Shown here in pieces: positions 40,549 through 49,571 of a stretch of 64,000 bases of DNA (position 1 is its first letter; each line of letters starts with the position of its first letter). This DNA comes from JACVRW01 sp963812915. GTDB lineage: Bacteria > Actinomycetota > Thermoleophilia > Solirubrobacterales > Thermoleophilaceae. The position numbers and the translations under genes were made by a program. The stretch spans positions 62,001 to 126,000 of the forward strand of contig CAWEXB010000014.1 in assembly GCA_963812915.1 (NCBI GenBank), given 5' to 3'. Below the pieces are notes generated by a model that was not told where the DNA came from, made no database searches, and saw only the letters and a list, made by a program, of their open reading frames with translations.

Positions 40549-43500
40549 GACGGGCCGCGGCGCTGGCGTGGATCGTGGCCCTCGCGTGGACGCCGGCTGC
40601 CGCCGCGGACGGTCGTCCCACAACGCCGATCGAGCACTTCGTCGTCCTGATGCAGGAGAACCACTCGTTCGACAACTACTTCGGCACGTACCCGGGGGCC
40701 GACGGGATCCCGAAAGGGACGTGCATGCCCATCGGGACGCGCACCAGACCGTGCATCCGACCGTTTCACCTCGGCGGCCACCCGGCCCCCGACCTCGGTC
40801 ACGACCGCCGTATACACCGGCTCCAGTACGCCCATGGACGGATGGACGGCTTCGTACGGGCGGCGTCGATCGACCGCCAGACCGTGGAGCGCTCCGTCAT
40901 GGGCTACTACGACGAGCGGGATCTGCCGTTGTACTGGAACCTCGCCGACGAGTACGTCCTCTTCGATCGCTTCTTCGCCGCGACGGCTGCCGGCAGCGTG
41001 GCCAGCCACATGTTCTGGGTGACCGGGACACCGGGCGCCCCGAACGGACGCCTCGGCAACCAACCCACCATCTTCGATCGCCTGGACGAGCGCGGAGTCT
41101 CCTGGAAGTTCTACGTGGAGGACTACGACCCGACCCAGGCCGACCAGGCGGTACGGGTCCCGCTAATGGCCTCCCCGCGATACGCCCGGGATCCGAAGCG
41201 CGTCGACCGCATAGTGGACCTCGAGGAGTACTACGACGACCTGCGCAGCGGCAACCTGCCGCAGGTTGCCTACATCGCCCCGACACGTTCGAGCGAGCAG
41301 CCTCCGGGCCGGATCGAGCAGGGGGAGGCCCTCGTCCGGAGGCTGATCACCGCGTTGTCGATGAGCGGCGCGTGGCGAAGCTCGGCCTTCATGTGGACCT
41401 ACGACGAACCGGGCGGCTGGTTCGACCACGTGCGGCCTCCGAGAGGGTATCTCGGGTTCCGCGTCCCGGCGCTGCTGGTCAGCCCGTACGCACGCCGTGG
41501 CTACGTCGACGGCACCCGCCTCGATACGACCTCGATCCTCCGGTTCATCGAGGACAACTGGCGCCTGAGGCCGCTCGGGCCGCGAGATGCACGGGCGGGC
41601 AGCTTCGCCGGTGCCTTCGACTTCTCGAGACCGCCGCGCGAGCCGAGCATCGTCGCCGCGGAGCGCGGCGCCAGGGATTCACCCCCCGTGCGCCGCTGGG
41701 TGATTTATCTGGGTTACGGAGCCGCGCTGATCCTGGCTTCGGTACTCATCGGCTGGGGCGCCCTGCGCCGTCCCGCTCCCGCCGCCCTTGCGCTGGTCGT
41801 CCTGTTCACCCTGAGCGCGGATCCGGCGAAGGCACAGACGTCCGAGCGTGAGCGCGTGCCGAACATCATCCAGACCGTTCCCACCGTGTCCGGCATGCGC
41901 TTCGCGGTCGATGGTCACCGGTTTGAGGCGGATCGCGACGGGCGCGTACACCTTCCGCCCGGTGCGCGCGGTTCGCTGCGAGCTCTGGACACGGAGATCG
42001 CTCCCGGCGTGCGCGCCAGGTTCGACCGCTGGTATCAGGGCCGCCGGATCGCCGCGATCAACCTCTACCACCGGGTCAGGGCACGCTTCGTCGACCAGAG
42101 CGGCAACGCCATCGACCCGAGAGATGTCGCGTCGGTGACGCTACGGGGCAGCGATGGCGGCCGGCACGTTCTCACCCGCGAGCGGGCCTTGTGGCTGCAG
42201 GGCAACCGGGTGCTTCCCGAGAGCGAGGGGAAGCGATCGACTTCGCTCCGTTACGCGGCCGAGAAGGTGCTCGTCGCGGGGTCCAACGTGGTGCATCGCG
42301 GCCAACAGCGCTTCAGCCCGGCGGCGAACCCGACGATTCAGCTGCGGCTGTTGTTTTTTGCGGTCCGTGTGACGGTGCGGGACGCCTTGCTCGGCTTCCC
42401 CATCGGCTCTCGCATCCGCCTGCAGTACCCGAACGGCCGCGAGCTGCGCGAGGCGCTTGGGCCGAGTGCCGAGCTGACTTTGAAATCACTGCCCCGAGGG
42501 GACTACCGGGTGAGCGTCGATGCGCTCGGCATCTCCTCGTCGAGACCGGTCGCCCTCTCTCGCGACCAGGAGGTGGACTTGCGGGTGATCAGCTGGCTGG
42601 ACTTCGCGGTGGTCCTGCTCGGGCTTGCGTCGATCGCCCTTGCACTGCTCTTCGTCCGGCGGCCCGCCGCGGTCCGCCGGCGTGGGGCTCGTTACCTCGC
42701 GGCTCTTCTACTCCTGGTCGCGATCGCCGTGTCGGGCGAACAGCCCGCCAGGGCGGAGCGCCCCCCCGATCCCCTGTTCGCCTACTACTACATCTGGTTC
42801 AACTCCGGGTCTTGGGACCGAGCGAAAACCGACTACCCGGTGCTCGGTCGGTATTCGAGCGACGACCGCGACGTAATGCGCAAGCACGTGGAGTGGGCGA
42901 AGCGGGCCGGGCTCGACGGGTTCGTCGTGAGCTGGAAGAGCACGCCGGTTCTGAATCGGCGCCTGAAGCGGCTCGCCGAGGTCGCGGGTGCAGAGCGGTT
43001 CAAGCTGCTCCTGATCTACCAGGGACTCGACTTCGAGCGTGAACCGCTTCCGGCCAGGCGGGTGGCCCGCGACCTCGAGGTGTTCCGAAGCCGCTACGCG
43101 GATGCGCCGGCGTTCGACTTCTTTGCCAAGCCGCTGGTCATCTGGTCGGGCACGCCGAAGTTCTCGCGGGCCGAGCTGGCGAGCGTGACACAGCGCGCGC
43201 GGCGGTCCCTGCTCGTTCTGGCCTCGGAGCGCAACGTGCACGGCTACCGGCGGGTGGCCGACGTGGTGGACGGCAACGCGTACTACTGGGGCTCCGTCGA
43301 TCCGTCGACATATCCGGGCTACGCGGAGAAGCTGGCGCAAATGGGCCGCGCGGTCCATACGAACGGCGGCCTCTGGATTGCGCCCGCAGCTCCCGGCTTC
43401 GACGCGAGACTCGTCGGCGGCAGCAGCGTCGTGGAGCGTCGGAACGGGGCAACCCTTCGTTCCCAGCTCGACGCGGCAACCGGGTCGGAACCAGACGCCG

Positions 43501-43790
43501 TCGGGCTGATCAGCTGGAACGAGTTCAGCGAAAACACCCATGTCGAGCCGAGCGAGAAGTACGGCTCCCGCTATCTCGACGTGGTCGCCGACGTCCGCGG
43601 CGCGCGGCTTCCGGAGCTCCGCGACTTCGACTCGAGCGAGCCGGCCGCCACTGGAGTGAACTACGGCCTGCCGCTTCTCGGCGGCATCGGGCTGTTTATC
43701 GTGGGGACCCTCCTCATGCTCCTGCGGCGTACCGGGCGGCGTCCTCCGCCGTCGGGCCTCACTCGTCGAGGGTATGGAGGTCCCCAATAG
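40545..43790 (+). CDS. Giant exported fusion: phospholipase C-type phosphoesterase, membrane spans, middle domain and GH99-like domain
   Basis: The 1081-residue protein opens with a signal peptide (RRAAALAWIVALAWTPAAAA). A phosphoesterase of the phospholipase C/acid phosphatase family follows (residues ~25-365): IEHFVVLMQENHSFDNYFGTYPG, AAGSVASHMFWVTG, FMWTYDEPGGWFDHVRPP. Two hydrophobic helices (~385-430) are followed by a beta-rich region (~435-680) and two more spans (~682-735). A GH99/GH71-like TIM barrel (~742-1018) has FAYYYIWFNSGSWD, AKRAGLDGFVVSW, NAYYWGSVDPSTYPGY and LISWNEFSENTHVEP, which holds the catalytic Glu pair. A terminal membrane helix ends it. GH99 enzymes cleave alpha-mannosides internally. 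GTGA overlap with the upstream glycosyltransferase implies joint action on a mannosylated surface or lipid-linked glycan. The frame is unbroken throughout. Confidence 0.85.
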   Translation: MRRAAALAWIVALAWTPAAAADGRPTTPIEHFVVLMQENHSFDNYFGTYPGADGIPKGTCMPIGTRTRPCIRPFHLGGHPAPDLGHDRRIHRLQYAHGRMDGFVRAASIDRQTVERSVMGYYDERDLPLYWNLADEYVLFDRFFAATAAGSVASHMFWVTGTPGAPNGRLGNQPTIFDRLDERGVSWKFYVEDYDPTQADQAVRVPLMASPRYARDPKRVDRIVDLEEYYDDLRSGNLPQVAYIAPTRSSEQPPGRIEQGEALVRRLITALSMSGAWRSSAFMWTYDEPGGWFDHVRPPRGYLGFRVPALLVSPYARRGYVDGTRLDTTSILRFIEDNWRLRPLGPRDARAGSFAGAFDFSRPPREPSIVAAERGARDSPPVRRWVIYLGYGAALILASVLIGWGALRRPAPAALALVVLFTLSADPAKAQTSERERVPNIIQTVPTVSGMRFAVDGHRFEADRDGRVHLPPGARGSLRALDTEIAPGVRARFDRWYQGRRIAAINLYHRVRARFVDQSGNAIDPRDVASVTLRGSDGGRHVLTRERALWLQGNRVLPESEGKRSTSLRYAAEKVLVAGSNVVHRGQQRFSPAANPTIQLRLLFFAVRVTVRDALLGFPIGSRIRLQYPNGRELREALGPSAELTLKSLPRGDYRVSVDALGISSSRPVALSRDQEVDLRVISWLDFAVVLLGLASIALALLFVRRPAAVRRRGARYLAALLLLVAIAVSGEQPARAERPPDPLFAYYYIWFNSGSWDRAKTDYPVLGRYSSDDRDVMRKHVEWAKRAGLDGFVVSWKSTPVLNRRLKRLAEVAGAERFKLLLIYQGLDFEREPLPARRVARDLEVFRSRYADAPAFDFFAKPLVIWSGTPKFSRAELASVTQRARRSLLVLASERNVHGYRRVADVVDGNAYYWGSVDPSTYPGYAEKLAQMGRAVHTNGGLWIAPAAPGFDARLVGGSSVVERRNGATLRSQLDAATGSEPDAVGLISWNEFSENTHVEPSEKYGSRYLDVVADVRGARLPELRDFDSSEPAATGVNYGLPLLGGIGLFIVGTLLMLLRRTGRRPPPSGLTRRGYGGPQ

Positions 43791-43857
43791 GCGGCTTGTC
43801 TCCCCCAAGCGCGCGGGCTACGGTCCAGTCTTGGAGAACTGCGTGACTCGCGTCGCC

Positions 43858-45261
43858 ATGCGCCGGCTGGTCGTGATCTCGCTCGTCGCGCTGGCTGTGG
43901 CGATGGTGTGGTCGCCGGCCGCCGTTGCGCAGGACCCCGTCATCGCTGCCTCCGGGGACATCGCCTGCGATCCTGCCGATCCCAACTTCAACGGCGGCGC
44001 AGGGACCGAAGGGCACTGCCGCCAGCGCGCGACCTCCGACCTGCTCGTAGGGGCTCCGCTGGCGGCGGTGCTTCCGCTCGGCGACATCCAGTACAACAGC
44101 GCCTCCCTAAGCAACATCGGCGCCGTCTACGACCCGACGTGGGGGCGGGTCAAGTCGATCAGCCGTCCCATCCTCGGGAATCACGAGGGAAGCGGCATGG
44201 GCTACTTCGACTACTTCAACGGGGCGGGCGCGGCGGACGGCCCGGCGGGTCCCAGGGGCAAGGGCTATTACAGCTTCGACGTCGGCAGCTGGCATTTGGT
44301 GGCGCTGAACTCGAACTGCGCCCTCCTGGCGTGCTCGGCGGGCTCGGAGCAGGAGCGGTGGCTGCGTGCCGATCTCGCCGCTCATCCCGCCACCTGCACG
44401 CTCGCCTACTGGCACCACGCGCGCTACAGCTCGGGGCACGACGGCAGCAACACCTTCATGCAGCCGCTTTGGGAGGCGCTCGCCGATGCCGACGCCGAGA
44501 TCGTCCTGGCGAGCCACAGTCACGACTACGAGCGTTTCGCGCCGCTGGACCGCAACGGGAGCTTGGACCAGGCACGTGGCATCCGCCAGTTCGTGGTGGG
44601 CACCGGTGGCGCCTTCTTCACCGGAGGGCTCGACTCCCTGGAGGCCCATAGCGAGGTCGCTCAAAACGACACCTTCGGCGTCCTGTTCCTCACGCTCCAC
44701 GCGTCGAGCTACGACTGGAGGTTCGTCCCCGAGGCGGGCAAGACGTTCACCGATTCCGGCTCCACTTCGTGTCATGGCCCACCCCCGCCGCCCCCACCGC
44801 CGCCACCCCCGCCGGCCCCTCCGCCTGGCCCCGATGTGACCGCCCCCGTCATCTCGGGACTCAGGGCTTCGCCCCGCCGCTTCAGCGTCCAGCCTGGGCC
44901 CGCCGCGGCGGTGAAGCGAGGCACCACCTTCCATTACGGGCTCTCCGAAGCGGCCACGGTCCGCGTCGCACTCAGTCGACGGTCCGCGGGCCGGCGGGTC
45001 GGGGGAAGGTGTCGAAGACGGAGTCGCGCCAACCGCGGGCGGCCCCGCTGCATCCTCTATCGCAAGGTTGGGAGCTTCACCCAGCCGGGCGCAGCCGGGA
45101 GCAACACGAGGCGGTTCGGCGGCACGATAGGTCGGAGGAAGCTGAACCCCGGCACGTTCCGAGCGAGTTTCGTGGCCACCGACGTCGTCGGCAACCGCTC
45201 GAGGCGCAAGAGCGTCAGCTTCATCATCGTTCGGGCCAGACCTCGTCTTGGACGGCGTTGA
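43858..45261 (+). CDS. Secreted metallophosphoesterase with Pro-rich linker and C-terminal beta domain
   Basis: The ATG at 43858 starts directly at the signal peptide (RRLVVISLVALAVAMVWSPAAVAQ); a GTG at 43843 is the alternative. The mature enzyme (to ~residue 290) has the calcineurin-type metal motifs ASGDIAC, LGDIQYN, LGNHEG, WHHARYSSG and ASHSHDYERF, with SHSH in place of the usual GH-x-H; the His ligands are kept. The set resembles purple-acid-phosphatase-like enzymes. A run of 12 prolines at 44785-44820 links to a C-terminal beta-sandwich (TAPVISGLRASPRRFSV...TFHYGLSEAATVRVALSRRSAGRRVG) common in Thermoleophilia exported proteins. It follows the phospholipase/GH99 gene closely and probably belongs to the same transcript, giving two exported phosphoesterases side by side. 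Confidence 0.88.
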   Translation: MRRLVVISLVALAVAMVWSPAAVAQDPVIAASGDIACDPADPNFNGGAGTEGHCRQRATSDLLVGAPLAAVLPLGDIQYNSASLSNIGAVYDPTWGRVKSISRPILGNHEGSGMGYFDYFNGAGAADGPAGPRGKGYYSFDVGSWHLVALNSNCALLACSAGSEQERWLRADLAAHPATCTLAYWHHARYSSGHDGSNTFMQPLWEALADADAEIVLASHSHDYERFAPLDRNGSLDQARGIRQFVVGTGGAFFTGGLDSLEAHSEVAQNDTFGVLFLTLHASSYDWRFVPEAGKTFTDSGSTSCHGPPPPPPPPPPPPAPPPGPDVTAPVISGLRASPRRFSVQPGPAAAVKRGTTFHYGLSEAATVRVALSRRSAGRRVGGRCRRRSRANRGRPRCILYRKVGSFTQPGAAGSNTRRFGGTIGRRKLNPGTFRASFVATDVVGNRSRRKSVSFIIVRARPRLGRR

Positions 45262-45327
45262 CATCCCACAATGCGGGGGCTACGGTCGCAATTCGGTGTG
45301 ATCGGCAGACCGAGGAGGGTGACAGCC

Positions 45328-46080
45328 TTGGAGCCGCAGGCTCCACTCCGCAGGATGAGACGGCCGGTGGGATGCGTCGCGGCATCCATTGCCGTGGGGG
45401 CTCTCGTCCTTGGGGCTGCCGCCGTCGCGGCCGCGCAGCAGACCCCCGATCCCGCGCCCAGCGCCCCGAAGGTCGCTCCGGACCCGGTTCCGAGTGGACC
45501 GCCCACGCCCCCCGCGATCAGCCCGCCGCAGGCGCCCACGCCCCCCGTGATCAGCCCGCCGCAGCCGCCCACGCCCCCGGCCACCGGCGGGCAGCCCATC
45601 CCTCCGCCGAGCGAGCCGCCCGCCACGTCGGCGCCGGCTCCGTCTGCGGCGCCCCAGCCGGCCGCCCCAGCCGAGCCGGCGCCTCAGCCCGCCGCGCCCT
45701 CCGCCCCGGTCGAACCGGCGCCTCAGCCGGCCGCCCCATCCGCCCCGGCGCCCCTCCCCGCTGCGGGATCGAGGGCGGAGCAGGGAAGCGCGGCCCGTGC
45801 GCGCCGTCGGGCGGCCCAGCGTCGACGCGAACGCCGTGAGCGGGCCGCCGCCGATAGACGAAAGGCCGCCGCCGCGAGGGAGGACGCAGCTACGAAGGAG
45901 GCGGCCGCTCCACCGAGCTCCCTCGTCCACATCGGATCCCTCCTGCCGAGCGCGAAGTCGGGTGAAGGCTCACACTCGGGGCCCCTCCTGCTCGCCGCGG
46001 TCGCGCTGCTCGCCCTCGTGCTGGCGAGCGGCTCGCTGCTCCCGGTGGCGACGCGGATGATGAAGGGCCCGGTGCGGTGA
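45328..46080 (+). CDS. Exported Pro/Ala-rich protein with a C-terminal membrane helix
   Basis: The TTG at 45328 is preferred because AGGAGG lies nine bases upstream; the frame also opens at 45271. A signal peptide (RRPVGCVAASIAVGALVLGAAAVAAAQ) precedes ~100 residues of Pro/Ala repeats (PTPPAISPPQAPTPPVISPPQ, then APQPAAPAEPAPQPAAPSAP). A strongly basic Arg/Ala coiled segment (RARRRAAQRRRERRERAAADRRKAAAARE) follows, then a final hydrophobic helix (GPLLLAAVALLALVLASGSLLPVA). The layout, extracellular rod then anchor, is that of a cell-wall-spanning protein. No enzymatic motif is visible and the function is unknown. It is 66 bases after the metallophosphoesterase gene and probably co-transcribed. 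Confidence 0.72.
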   Translation: MEPQAPLRRMRRPVGCVAASIAVGALVLGAAAVAAAQQTPDPAPSAPKVAPDPVPSGPPTPPAISPPQAPTPPVISPPQPPTPPATGGQPIPPPSEPPATSAPAPSAAPQPAAPAEPAPQPAAPSAPVEPAPQPAAPSAPAPLPAAGSRAEQGSAARARRRAAQRRRERRERAAADRRKAAAAREDAATKEAAAPPSSLVHIGSLLPSAKSGEGSHSGPLLLAAVALLALVLASGSLLPVATRMMKGPVR

Positions 46081-46121
46081 CTCACCGCGCGCGCCGCTGA
46101 GGCGTCAGGGCGCGATGCCGC

Positions 46122-47261
46122 TCACCTGCGCCGCAGGCGGACCCGTTCGCAACCACGCACGCGATCGCTGCGGTCGGCGCGGACCGTATCGCGCCCACGA
46201 CCGCAGTTGAGCCGGTCGAGGCGGCCGTTCACACCGTTCATGCGATCGTCGCCCGAGCCTCCCCGTAGCTTGTTTTGGCCGCGTCCACCGTTCAGCCTGT
46301 CGGCGCCGGGACCGCCGTAGAGGCGATCTTTGCCAGGCCCGCCGACCAGCAAGTCGCTCCCGGCGTTGCCGGAGAGCCGATCGTTGCCCGTGATCCCTTT
46401 GCCGCTGTCGTCCCCAAGGAGGCGGTCGTCACCCTGCGAGCCGGACAAGTTGTCGGATCCCACGCCGCCGAAGAGGCAATCATCGCCGGGGAGGCCCTTC
46501 AGGATGTCGTTGCCCTGCAGACCGAAGATGTTGTCGCCGAGGTCGGTTCCATCCAAGCGGTCGTTCTGCACCGTGCCCAGCTTGTCGGTCGCGCAGGCGC
46601 CCGGGCTCAGTAGGCGGACCTCGGCAGGGCCGAGAAGAGCCTCGGCCGCGGGAGACGGACCTGACGTGGGCTCAGGTTGTGGATCAGGCGGTGCGACGCC
46701 GCGGTCCACGTTCTCACAATCGTCCGCAATGGAGTCAGATGTGTCGCCGTTCACGGTGTCGCTGCCGTCCCCACAGCTCACGACGTCTCCCCTGTCTCCG
46801 CGGGCGTCGATGAAGTCGTCGCCGGCGCCACCGGCATGCGTGTCGACCCCCTTGTTCCCCCGCAGCATGTCGTTGCCGGAGCCGCCCGCCAGCGAGTCGT
46901 TGCCGTCGTCACCGGAGAGTGTCGAAGGCGTCGAAGTGGTGTTGGTCACGCTGTCGGCTCCATCGCCGGCGCTCACGGTGATCCCGATGATGCCGGCGGC
47001 AGGACATGTGGCCGTGTCGCCGACCGCGCTGCAGGGAGGGGCGCCGGCGACCGTGGCCCCCGGGTCGACAAGCGTGTAGTCCGCTCCAGGGAGCCCGATG
47101 GTGAGATTGTTCACCTCCCCGGCCGCGGCGGTATAGAAGACACGCTTGATTCGCGTGCTCGCCGTGCCCGCCAAGGTCCCCGCCGGAAACACCGCAAGCA
47201 CAGACATTGCTGCGACTCCCAGGCACAGCCCGAGCTCGCGATGCCGTCGCCGTTCTCGCAT
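46122..47261 (-). CDS. Secreted RTX-type calcium-binding repeat protein
   Basis: The ATG at 47261 begins an Arg-rich signal peptide (RERRRHRELGLCLGVAAMSVLAVFPAGTLAG). After ~75 residues the 379-residue protein carries two blocks of RTX nonapeptides (GG-x-G-x-D-x-hydrophobic-x). The first is LSGDDGNDSLAGGSGNDML..., the second NDRLDGTDLGDNIFGLQGNDIL through GGPGADRLNGGRG. A Pro-rich stretch (VAPPDPQPEPTSGPSPAAE) separates them. The repeats fold as a calcium-loaded beta roll in exported proteins. No protease, lipase or adhesin domain is attached and no type I secretion genes are nearby; with a Sec-type signal it is not a classical type I substrate. The C-terminus is basic (RADRSDRVRGCERVRLRRR). 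Confidence 0.85.
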   Translation of the reverse strand: MRERRRHRELGLCLGVAAMSVLAVFPAGTLAGTASTRIKRVFYTAAAGEVNNLTIGLPGADYTLVDPGATVAGAPPCSAVGDTATCPAAGIIGITVSAGDGADSVTNTTSTPSTLSGDDGNDSLAGGSGNDMLRGNKGVDTHAGGAGDDFIDARGDRGDVVSCGDGSDTVNGDTSDSIADDCENVDRGVAPPDPQPEPTSGPSPAAEALLGPAEVRLLSPGACATDKLGTVQNDRLDGTDLGDNIFGLQGNDILKGLPGDDCLFGGVGSDNLSGSQGDDRLLGDDSGKGITGNDRLSGNAGSDLLVGGPGKDRLYGGPGADRLNGGRGQNKLRGGSGDDRMNGVNGRLDRLNCGRGRDTVRADRSDRVRGCERVRLRRR

Positions 47262-47347
47262 GTTTCTCAACGAGATCCAGCCTACGGCCGGCGGTCTCGG
47301 TCGCGCATCGCACCAAATGGTGATCTTTGCGCCTCGGACGGGGGCCC

Positions 47348-47725
47348 CTACAGCGGATATTCGCGTGATCTCGCTTCGCCTGCAGCGTCTCGTGTGCGCG
47401 CCGCGTTGCGCGCGGTGCGGGTGATCCAGGCCGCGAAGGGCACGTCGCCTCGCTCGTACTTCTGGATCGCCTTCGTCAGGTTGGCGAACACGACCTGCGT
47501 CATGTCCTCGGCCGCGTGCGGGTCCCGGACGATGCTCCGCACATCGGCGCAGACATTGTCGGCGAACCGGACGTAGAGGAAATGCAGCGCGCTCATGTCG
47601 CCTTCCTTGGCGCGCGCGACAGCCTCGTAGACGAGCCCATCGGGCGCCTGGCGCATGTCGGAGCGCGCGAGACGCCTGGAGTCGGGTATCGGTGGGCGCG
47701 ATCGCGCGGCTGACATGTGAGTCAT
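47348..47725 (-). pseudogene. Truncated ECF sigma factor (region 2 only)
   Basis: The 125 residues end shortly after sigma region 2. Seen are LVYEAVARAKEGDMSALHFLYVRFADNVCADVRSIVRDPHAAEDMTQVVFANLTKAIQKYERGDVPFAAWITRTARNAA, a clear ECF region 2 with the core-binding and -10-recognition helices. The next 17 residues do not resemble the linker, a stop follows, and region 4, which reads the -35 element, is absent in all frames down to the RTX gene 86 bases away. Full-length ECF factors have ~180-200 residues. It could be a decayed gene or, less likely, a core-binding decoy. Confidence 0.7.
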
Positions 47726-47993
47726 CGGTCCTTAAGAGAGGGGAGGCGCGAAGACGTAGGAAGGTTTCGCGGCAGGCCGAACGGCGCGATCGTCCTGACC
47801 CGCTGGCCGTCCATGGCTGTCCCCCTGGCTGGTTGCATCGCCCGTCCACGCACCAGCTTCCCACTGCCGTTGGCGAGAAGTACCTGGTTCCCGATATACG
47901 CCGCCATACCCTTGCGTTCATCCCGAGGGGAAGCCCGCGCCGGGCCACAACGGCAGCGAGCGTATGCGGTATACGCACTACGGAGACGGCGCC

Positions 47994-49559
47994 CTACAGC
48001 GGGATGTTTCCGTGCTTTCGCTTCGGCGTGTCGACGCGCTTCGTCTGCAGCGTCTCGAGCGCGCGGATCAGCTTGGGGCGGGTCTCGTGCGGCACGATCA
48101 CGTCGTCGATGTAGCCGCGCTCGGCCGCCGAGAAGGGGTTCGCGAATCGGGCCCTGTAGTCGCCGATCAGCTTCTGGCGCCTCTCCTCGGGCGTGGGGGA
48201 GGACGAGATATCGCGGCGGTGGATGATGTTCACCGCGCCGTCGGGACCCATGACGGCGACCTCGGCGGTCGGCCAGGCGTAGTTGAAGTCGGCGAGCATG
48301 TGCTTGGAGTTCATGACGTCGTAGGCGCCGCCGTAGGCCTTCCGCGTGACCACGGTCAGCTTCGGCACGGTCGCCTCGGTGAACGCGTAGAGCAGCTTCG
48401 CGCCGTGGCGGATGATCCCGCCCCATTCCTGAGAGGTGCCCGGCAGGAAGCCGGGTACGTCGCAGAAGGTGAGGAGCGGGATGTTGAAGGCGTCGCAGAA
48501 GCGCACGAAGCGCGCCGCCTTCTCCGATGACGCGATGTCCAGCACGCCGGCGAGCTGGTTCGGCTGATTGCCCACGACCCCGACCGGTCGCCCGTTGAGG
48601 CGGGAAAAGCCGACGACGATGTTGCGCGCAAAGTGCTCTTGGACCTCGAAGAACTCGCCGTTGTCCACGACCAGGTGCACCACGTCGCGCATGTCGTACG
48701 GCTTGTTCGGGTTGTCGGGCACGATCCTGTCCAGGTCCGCGTCCTGGCGATCGGGATCGTCGCCCGTGTCCATGCGCGGCGGCAGCTCGAGGTTGTTCTG
48801 CGGCAGGAACGACATGAGGTAGCGCACGTCCTGCAGGCAGCTCTCCTCGTCGTCGCAGGCGAAGTGGGCCACGCCTGACTTCGAGTTGTGGGTCATCGCC
48901 CCGCCGAGGTCCTCGAACTCGACCTCCTCGCCGGTCACGGTCTTGATCACGTCGGGACCGGTGATGAACATGTGCGAGGTCTCCTTGACCATGAAGATGA
49001 AGTCCGTCATGGCAGGCGAGTAGACGGCGCCGCCCGCACAGGGCCCCATGATCAGCGAGATCTGCGGGATCACCCCGGAGCATCGGACGTTGCGGACGAA
49101 GACGTCGCCGTAGGCGCCCAGGGAGACGACCCCCTCCTGGATGCGCGCACCACCGGAGTCGTTGATGCCGATGACCGGGCAGCCGATCCGGGCCGCCAGG
49201 TCCATCACCTTGCACATCTTCTCGCCCATCACCTCGCCGAGCGAGCCGCCGAAGACGGTGAAGTCCTGCGAGAAGAGGGCCACCGGCCGGCCGTCGATCG
49301 TGCCGTGACCGCTGACCACGGCGTCTCCCCAGGGGCGGTTGCGCAGCATGTCGAAGTCGAAGGTTCGGTGGCGAACGAACGTGTCGAGCTCCTCGAACGA
49401 GCCCGGATCGAGCAGCTTCTCGACGCGTTCGCGCGCGGTCAGCTTGCCCTTGGCGTGCTGCTTCTCCTCCGCCTGCGGGTTGGTGTGGAGCGCCTGTATC
49501 CGGAGCTCCTCGAGGTGCGCGAGCTTCTGCTCGTATGTCTCCGGCGATCGCTGACGCAT
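47994..49559 (-). CDS. pccB: Acyl-CoA carboxylase carboxyltransferase (beta) subunit, propionyl-CoA carboxylase type
   Basis: The 521-residue carboxyltransferase moves CO2 from biotin to an acyl-CoA. The crotonase-like halves are complete. The N-half has KGKLTARERVEKLLDPGSFEELDTFV, DFTVFGGSLGEVMGEKMCKVMDLA, INDSGGARIQEGVVSL and the oxyanion loop GPCAGGAVYSPAMTDF. The C-half has NQPNQLAGVLDIASSEKAARFVRFCDAFNIPLLTFCDVPGFLPG with the substrate-specificity Asp in FCDVPGFLPG, then KAYGGAYDVM. An Asp at that position is typical of PccB/AccD5 acting on propionyl-CoA. The biotin-carrying alpha subunit is at 14382-16130. With the mutase at 54654-56273 it suggests propionate/odd-chain or branched amino acid catabolism. 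It is followed on the same strand by the truncated sigma gene 268 bases later. Confidence 0.93.
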   Translation of the reverse strand: MRQRSPETYEQKLAHLEELRIQALHTNPQAEEKQHAKGKLTARERVEKLLDPGSFEELDTFVRHRTFDFDMLRNRPWGDAVVSGHGTIDGRPVALFSQDFTVFGGSLGEVMGEKMCKVMDLAARIGCPVIGINDSGGARIQEGVVSLGAYGDVFVRNVRCSGVIPQISLIMGPCAGGAVYSPAMTDFIFMVKETSHMFITGPDVIKTVTGEEVEFEDLGGAMTHNSKSGVAHFACDDEESCLQDVRYLMSFLPQNNLELPPRMDTGDDPDRQDADLDRIVPDNPNKPYDMRDVVHLVVDNGEFFEVQEHFARNIVVGFSRLNGRPVGVVGNQPNQLAGVLDIASSEKAARFVRFCDAFNIPLLTFCDVPGFLPGTSQEWGGIIRHGAKLLYAFTEATVPKLTVVTRKAYGGAYDVMNSKHMLADFNYAWPTAEVAVMGPDGAVNIIHRRDISSSPTPEERRQKLIGDYRARFANPFSAAERGYIDDVIVPHETRPKLIRALETLQTKRVDTPKRKHGNIPL

Positions 49560-49571
49560 GGCGTTCGCAGC

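Noticed and set aside
44785..44820. C-rich homopolymer-like tract suspected to cause a frame error
   Set aside because: It encodes a Pro linker between two domains that are both in the same frame, so no shift is present.
45470..45760. Tandem repeats suspected to be a CRISPR-like or minisatellite array
   Set aside because: They encode Pro/Ala repeats in one exported protein; there are no constant repeats with unique spacers.
46200..46960. Regular GC-rich repeats on the minus strand considered as a repeat array
   Set aside because: They are RTX nonapeptide codons of a secreted protein.
47722..47907. A 61-codon minus-strand frame that overlaps the truncated sigma gene start as ATGA
   Set aside because: No similarity to any family, Arg-rich translation, and the sigma similarity starts well inside, so the overlap may be chance.
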